64,000 nt of DNA from positions 3,100,001 through 3,164,000 of the forward strand of contig JAHRBC010000003.1 in NCBI GenBank assembly GCA_022702545.1, given 5' to 3'. This document shows, piece after piece, positions 59,615-64,000 of this stretch (its first letter is position 1; every line of letters begins with the position of its first letter). The notes beneath the pieces were generated by a model, which made no database searches, was not told the DNA's origin, and saw only the letters and a program-made list of their open reading frames with translations. The position numbers were made by a program, and so were the translations under genes. The DNA is from Phycomyces nitens (Eukaryota > Mucoromycota > Mucoromycetes > Mucorales > Phycomycetaceae).

Positions 59615-61613
59615 ATGTCTCGATCGAAAGCAGCCGAAGAGGCCTTTTTGAAACAACAGGCATCCGGATCACATGCTCCGCCCCTGCAGTCTAGATCCTC
59701 AGCAATCTCCAAACAGGTTCTCAAAAACAATCCGATTCCTCAAACTGTTCACAGCAGTCCGAATCTTTTGCTCCCCAGCACTACTCGTGTAAAGGCAAAC
59801 CAGCCATTGAGAAGTACAAAGGTGTCCCAAAAGTTGGTTCTGTTTCCTCAGGCATCGACAGAGGCAGAATCAACGATGCAAGCCACTCTTCCAATTGATG
59901 GCGACTACCATTTCGTCCCCGACCATGAACAGAACCAACACATACCATTCGAACGTGAAGTCTGGCGTGAACAACCACAGGGGGGTGTTCCCTTGCCCGT
60001 AGAATGGACATTTGGATCCCGCACTGCTGCAGAACGAATGACAAAGGATGATCGTGATCTAGCCATTCTTCCTCGAGTAGCTGCATATTGCACAGGCGAC
60101 GGATATGATCTTGAACGCCTCCGTCCCTTTCTGCGTGAACATCATCATGTCACTCCTCGTCTCTATGACGAATGTCTTTATGCTGCTTACCATTTCCCAC
60201 TCAGAACACTCAGACCTGGCAAAGACAATTTTTATAATATCCGAGTACGTAGCTCAGCACCCGCACCCGTTCAGACACCTATAGAAGAGCAAGAGATGAA
60301 TTATGACGAGGACCATTACCAACAAGGCGAAAATGTACCCGAGCACACACGCTCAGGACACTCTTTCCCAGAAAACTATGATCGCAGACCCTCTGTGAGT
60401 AGTGCAGTGTCTATGCCCGAGAGACAATCGAATGGCCTCCAAGAAAGTTCCGAGCCCATTCACGCCGAACATATGGATGCCATAAAAGAGAGGGAAGAAG
60501 GGCTAGAGAGCCAAACGCCAGAGGGTGGAGAAGCACCACAAGATGAACATAATGATTACTTTTCGTCTCAGCAGAAATCAGTATCAGCACCTGTCTCTCC
60601 ACTCGCCAACACTCTAGACACTCCTGATTTGACAGGTCAGCCTCCTCAAGCCGAAGTTGTCGTCAATGGCCCACCAAAGAAGCCATTTGCAGGCGGAGAG
60701 ATCTTTATCTTTGACTATGGTGTTGTTGTGTTTTGGAACTTTCGACGTGCCGAGGAACTCTTGACACTCGAGGATCTGGCTCCCTTTTCAGTCAGACCAT
60801 TCAGAGACAACCCAGACGAGGATATGCAGATTGAAGAAATGCATTTCCAATACGATACATCCCAACTTAAGCCTCGTATCTTTAATGACATGATTACTCT
60901 CAAGACAGGAAACCACATGATAAAACTGACCTTGTCTCATGGACTGTCTCAAAGTGCTGTCCTTGCTCGCTACGAGGACATCATGGACAAGACTATAGAG
61001 GTAAGACTAGGGCTTGGGTAAATGCAATGTATTGAGATTTCATTCAAGGACACAAAACATCTACCAAAAGAAATGGCCCAGACTGGTCGCCTGGACAAGA
61101 ACCGCACCGAAATTACAAAGATCAATGGCCAACTGTTCAACTTGCGTATGAATGTAAATCTGGTATCCAATGTGCTTGGTAAGAGGTTTCTATGATTATT
61201 TCTATAATGCAAGATGTGCTAATGGTCCTCTAGACACCCCCGAGATCTTTTGGTCTGAGCCTGCATTGCAGCCAATGTACAATGCAATCAGAGGTATGCT
61301 AATAACGAATATCTCAGCTTTTGTTTTTTTTTAACGCGTTTGTTTCCAAGACTACCTCGAAGTACCTCAACGCGCCCAAATCTTGAATGACAGACTTCGG
61401 GTGATTTCAGATTTGCTTTCAATGCTGAGAGACCACTTGACAAACTTTGGTGTAGAGTACCAAACGTTGATCATCATCTACCTCATCATTGTTGCCGTTA
61501 TTGTTGCATGTGTAAGTGGTGTTTGATTGTCATGGAAAGATACTTAAATTTCAAAACCTTGTTTCTAGTTTGAGATTGCGGTCAAGATCATGCAATCAAT
61601 TGATGTAGTCTAG
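59615..61613 (+). CDS. RMD8: DUF155/RMND1-family membrane protein (Rmd1/Rmd8/Sif2 type)
   Basis: Exons: 59615-61000, 61049-61178, 61234-61293, 61351-61511, 61569-61613, about 593 aa. The upstream in-frame extension has no ATG, so MSRSKAAEEAFLKQQ is the start. Family marks: AAYCTGDGYDLERLRPFLREH, TPRLYDECLYAAYHFPL, GEIFIFDYGVVVFWNF, then FNDMITLKTGNHMIKLTLSHGLSQSAVLARYED, GRLDKNRTEITKINGQLFNLRMNVNL and DTPEIFWSEPALQPMYNAIRDYLEV. A C-terminal helix (LIIIYLIIVAVIVACFEIA) anchors the protein. A long acidic, Gln/Pro-rich insert splits the domain at about residues 215-360. Yeast Rmd1/Rmd8 were found in a meiotic-division screen and human RMND1 supports mitochondrial translation; the exact role here is unknown. 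Rmd8 versus Rmd1 is not firmly resolved. Confidence 0.85.
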
Positions 61614-62030
61614 ACGACTGCTGTCAATTTGATGATCCTCAAAAGCTCTTGAGAATATCTCCTCTCAGATACTCCTCCTTGTTGCTTAAAGGGATATACA
61701 TAAGTTGCCCTCTAGATCCCTTTTTGTTACAGAAATATACACCCACTCACAAGCTTTGATTAGATGAAATAAAAACAACCCGAAAAAAGGTGTGAATTTG
61801 TACAGATATTAAATTCAATTCAATTCACTTGACGAGTCGAGTCGAGAGACCATGATTGCCTTTGATAGAATGCAAGACGATGATTATATAAATATTTATT
61901 TCAGATTTGGGTGGTCATTTTCAGACACTAGAATTAGTTGTACCACAGTAGGTGGTACTAGATTTGACATTAATGTTAAAACACTTTTTAAAAAAAAAGA
62001 AAAAAGAAACCAAATGCGTTCTATAAAGCT
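61614..62030. other. Convergent intergenic gap
   Basis: 417 bp between the DUF155 and FKS1 stops. One short frame (61852-62034 plus) lacks motifs. Nothing else seen. Confidence 0.6.
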
Positions 62031-64000
62031 CTAAATAGGAAGCTTGCGTGTGTTGACAAGCTTGAGACCTTTGCCAAGGATGAGGGGTGCGACAAGAAGG
62101 CCAGTGAACGATAGGAACATGCCGAGGAACATGATACCATAGGTAATGGCAATTTTCTTACGTGTGTGAACCTGCTTGGCCGTCCAGATGGGTGGTCGGA
62201 TCTGCTTACTGGGCCTCAGCCAAAATAGCATGAGAGAGTGAGCTGTGTTTATGTACGGAATAAGGCAAAATACGGACAGGAAAAAGAGGATAAAGTGCCC
62301 GAGGACAAAGTCGACTGCAAATTCGCTCATTTCTACAATCTTGCATAGGAATTCTCGAAGAGGCTGTGAAATGGCTGTAAGAAAAAGAAAAAGAAAAGTT
62401 AGTACACCAAAACTCAAGATTCTTATTTCACTATTAATTGTTTTAAAAGATATATATGTGTGTGTGCTCACCATGCCACCCAAGCTACAAAAAATATCAG
62501 AGGCGCATTAGACAAGGTACCTTTAGAGATCAAACAACTTACCCCACGACCATACCACTTTCCAGTCCACCATCCACGATTTGATTCATCATGCTTGAAC
62601 TCACGTGTCAAAAAGACAACCGTAAATACCTTCAAGACGAATCTTTGGAGAGCCACCATCGATATAAGCCCCAAAACAATATTGAGAAGCTTCCAGTCTT
62701 CAAGAAGCATGAGTCCTTCAAAGATAATAATCAAATTCACCACTGACCACCCATGGGCCACGGCAGCCATGACCGATCCAAATTTTACACAGCAAAGACT
62801 CAGTATCGATCCAAGCGAGAGGGAAATAAAGAAAAAGATGGCCAGTGCACCTGCATTCAGAAGAATAGGCGCAAAGGCGAGCACTCCGATACGGATCAAC
62901 CCGCTGGGACCAGTACTGGGAAGCCCACTATCATCTGGGTCAAAACTCTTGACAAACACGTACGGAACAACACACAGAATCGCATTGCATAATGGAATAA
63001 CAATTTCTGAAAAGAAGACTGATCCAATACGGGCCCTTGGTGTGTCACTGGTGACAATTGCATTTTCAGTGAGACGCCGTTTGTACCCCGTAATACGCGT
63101 TCTCAACGATCGTGTTTCATTGATCCAAGAACTCTTGTGCGACTTTGAGTTTCCTCTTGAAAGCCATCGTATAAACTCTCGATAGTCCACCAAAAAGTCA
63201 ATGAGCGCAAATTGGTTGGGATTAAAGACAAATGGAGAAATGATCAAGGCAATCACTGTGAACCAAAAGTAAATCAAGTGAGGGATCCAGACCGCCAGAG
63301 AGATGAAGAGCATAATGAGCAAGTTGCGTGCCCCGAGGTACACACTTGCACCAGAAAATCGAGAATACAACACAGAAAATGGAATACGAGAGGTTGCAAA
63401 ACCTCGACCTGTGCCAATGTACTGGGCACCACCATAAACAAGGTTTTCTAGGACAGAGTTTGTGTAAATTTGGGTAACAAAGATTTCAAACAGGGGAGAG
63501 AGCGAGACGAAATGGCGGCCAAGTCGAGTCAGACCACGCCAGAAGCCGCGTTCTGTCAGTTCTTGAAGGAATAGAGGCAAAAAGGATACAAAAAAGACGA
63601 CAAAAATTGATAGAATGCAACGCTTGACCCATTCAAAGATTGGAACCATATTGTAACACCCAGCGGGTATAAGGGGAGCGTCCGGTGGAGCATCTGCATT
63701 GTACTCACACACCAAAAGTGTGGATCCCATTGCACCAATAAATAGCAAGGCAAGCATAAACATCTGAACAGACAGGATGATAAAGATATTGTTGATATGG
63801 AATCCAGGATGAGCATAGTAAAAGGTCAGAAAACGGTCCAGTGGGAGCTGGGTGCCAATGTAATAGTACTCTCTGGACAGCATCTGCTCACCCATACCCG
63901 TACCAATCTTGGTTGTAAAGTTGAGAATAGACCCAAAGCCAAGATCACGTCCCTTTCCGCACTGGAAGTATTCAGTGTGCTTGATTCGCCCACCACGAGT
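62031..64000 (-). CDS. FKS1: 1,3-beta-glucan synthase catalytic subunit, C-terminal part (5' end outside window)
   Basis: Plasma-membrane GT48 enzyme making the main cell-wall glucan, the echinocandin target. Exons in view: 64000 (continues beyond)-62543, 62484-62472 (13 nt), 62374-62031, about 604 codons. The visible start TRGGRIKHTEYFQCGKGRDLG leads to FTTKIGTGMGEQMLSREYYY and GTQLPLDRFLTFYYAHPGFH, strongly conserved in Fks proteins. Many membrane helices follow, then LIYFWFTVIALIISPFVFNP, REFIRWLSRGN, WWTGKWYGRG, and the tail EFLCKIVEMSEFAVDFVLGH with LFWLRPSKQIRPP. The 13-nt microexon supplies LGWHA between GRG and ISQPLREF, matching the GxGMGYMAWTQPSRE region of yeast Fks1. The proposed echinocandin hot spots lie upstream, outside the window. 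Confidence 0.96.

Overview
The window is nuclear DNA of an intron-rich fungus with AT-rich intergenic DNA. Short GT-AG introns (about 50-100 nt, often with CTAAC/CTAAT-like branch points) interrupt nearly every gene. The gene set includes fungal markers (beta-1,3-glucan synthase, POM152, MTC1, a Psr1-type phosphatase). Ascomycete-like compactness is absent, and several introns sit in genes that yeasts keep uninterrupted. Together with a full-length SZT2 homologue this suggests an early-diverging lineage such as Mucoromycota. The lineage is an inference from gene content and style, not a measured placement.

Layout. 1-2756 (+): 3' part of a SEC24-family COPII cargo adaptor. 2880-5920 (-): large secreted-then-membrane kelch-repeat protein. 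5921-13156: gene-poor AT-rich DNA with a more GC-balanced block at about 10850-11760. 13157-20699: dense block with KGD2, GCP4 and MTC1 in tandem on +, converging on a nucleoside hydrolase on -. 20700-24002: gene-poor. 24003-27318: FAD amine oxidase (+) converging on a mitochondrial-type methionine aminopeptidase (-). 27548-38854 (-): one 12-exon gene of about 3553 codons encoding an SZT2 (KICSTOR) homologue. 38855-39654: shared divergent promoter with a CRE-like dyad. 39655-43963 (+): POM152. 43964-46146: gene-poor. 46147-49694 (-): unrecognised Q/N/S-rich protein. 49695-56851: gene-poor, with a probable decayed transcription-factor gene and a duplicated noncoding repeat. 56852-64000: Psr1-type phosphatase (+), ARL2 (-), DUF155/Rmd-type protein (+), and the C-terminal part of FKS1 (-, runs off the window).

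The genes are mostly housekeeping: secretion (SEC24), TCA cycle (KGD2), microtubules (GCP4, ARL2), nuclear pore (POM152), cell wall (FKS1), nutrient signalling (SZT2) and small-molecule metabolism. No operon logic applies. Functional pairing is only suggested where two genes share a promoter (SZT2/POM152, ARL2/RMD8). All exon models were built by eye from reading frame, splice sites and family similarity. Each complete model sums to a whole number of codons. No CRISPR array or convincing tRNA/rRNA was seen, and no intact transposon was recognised.
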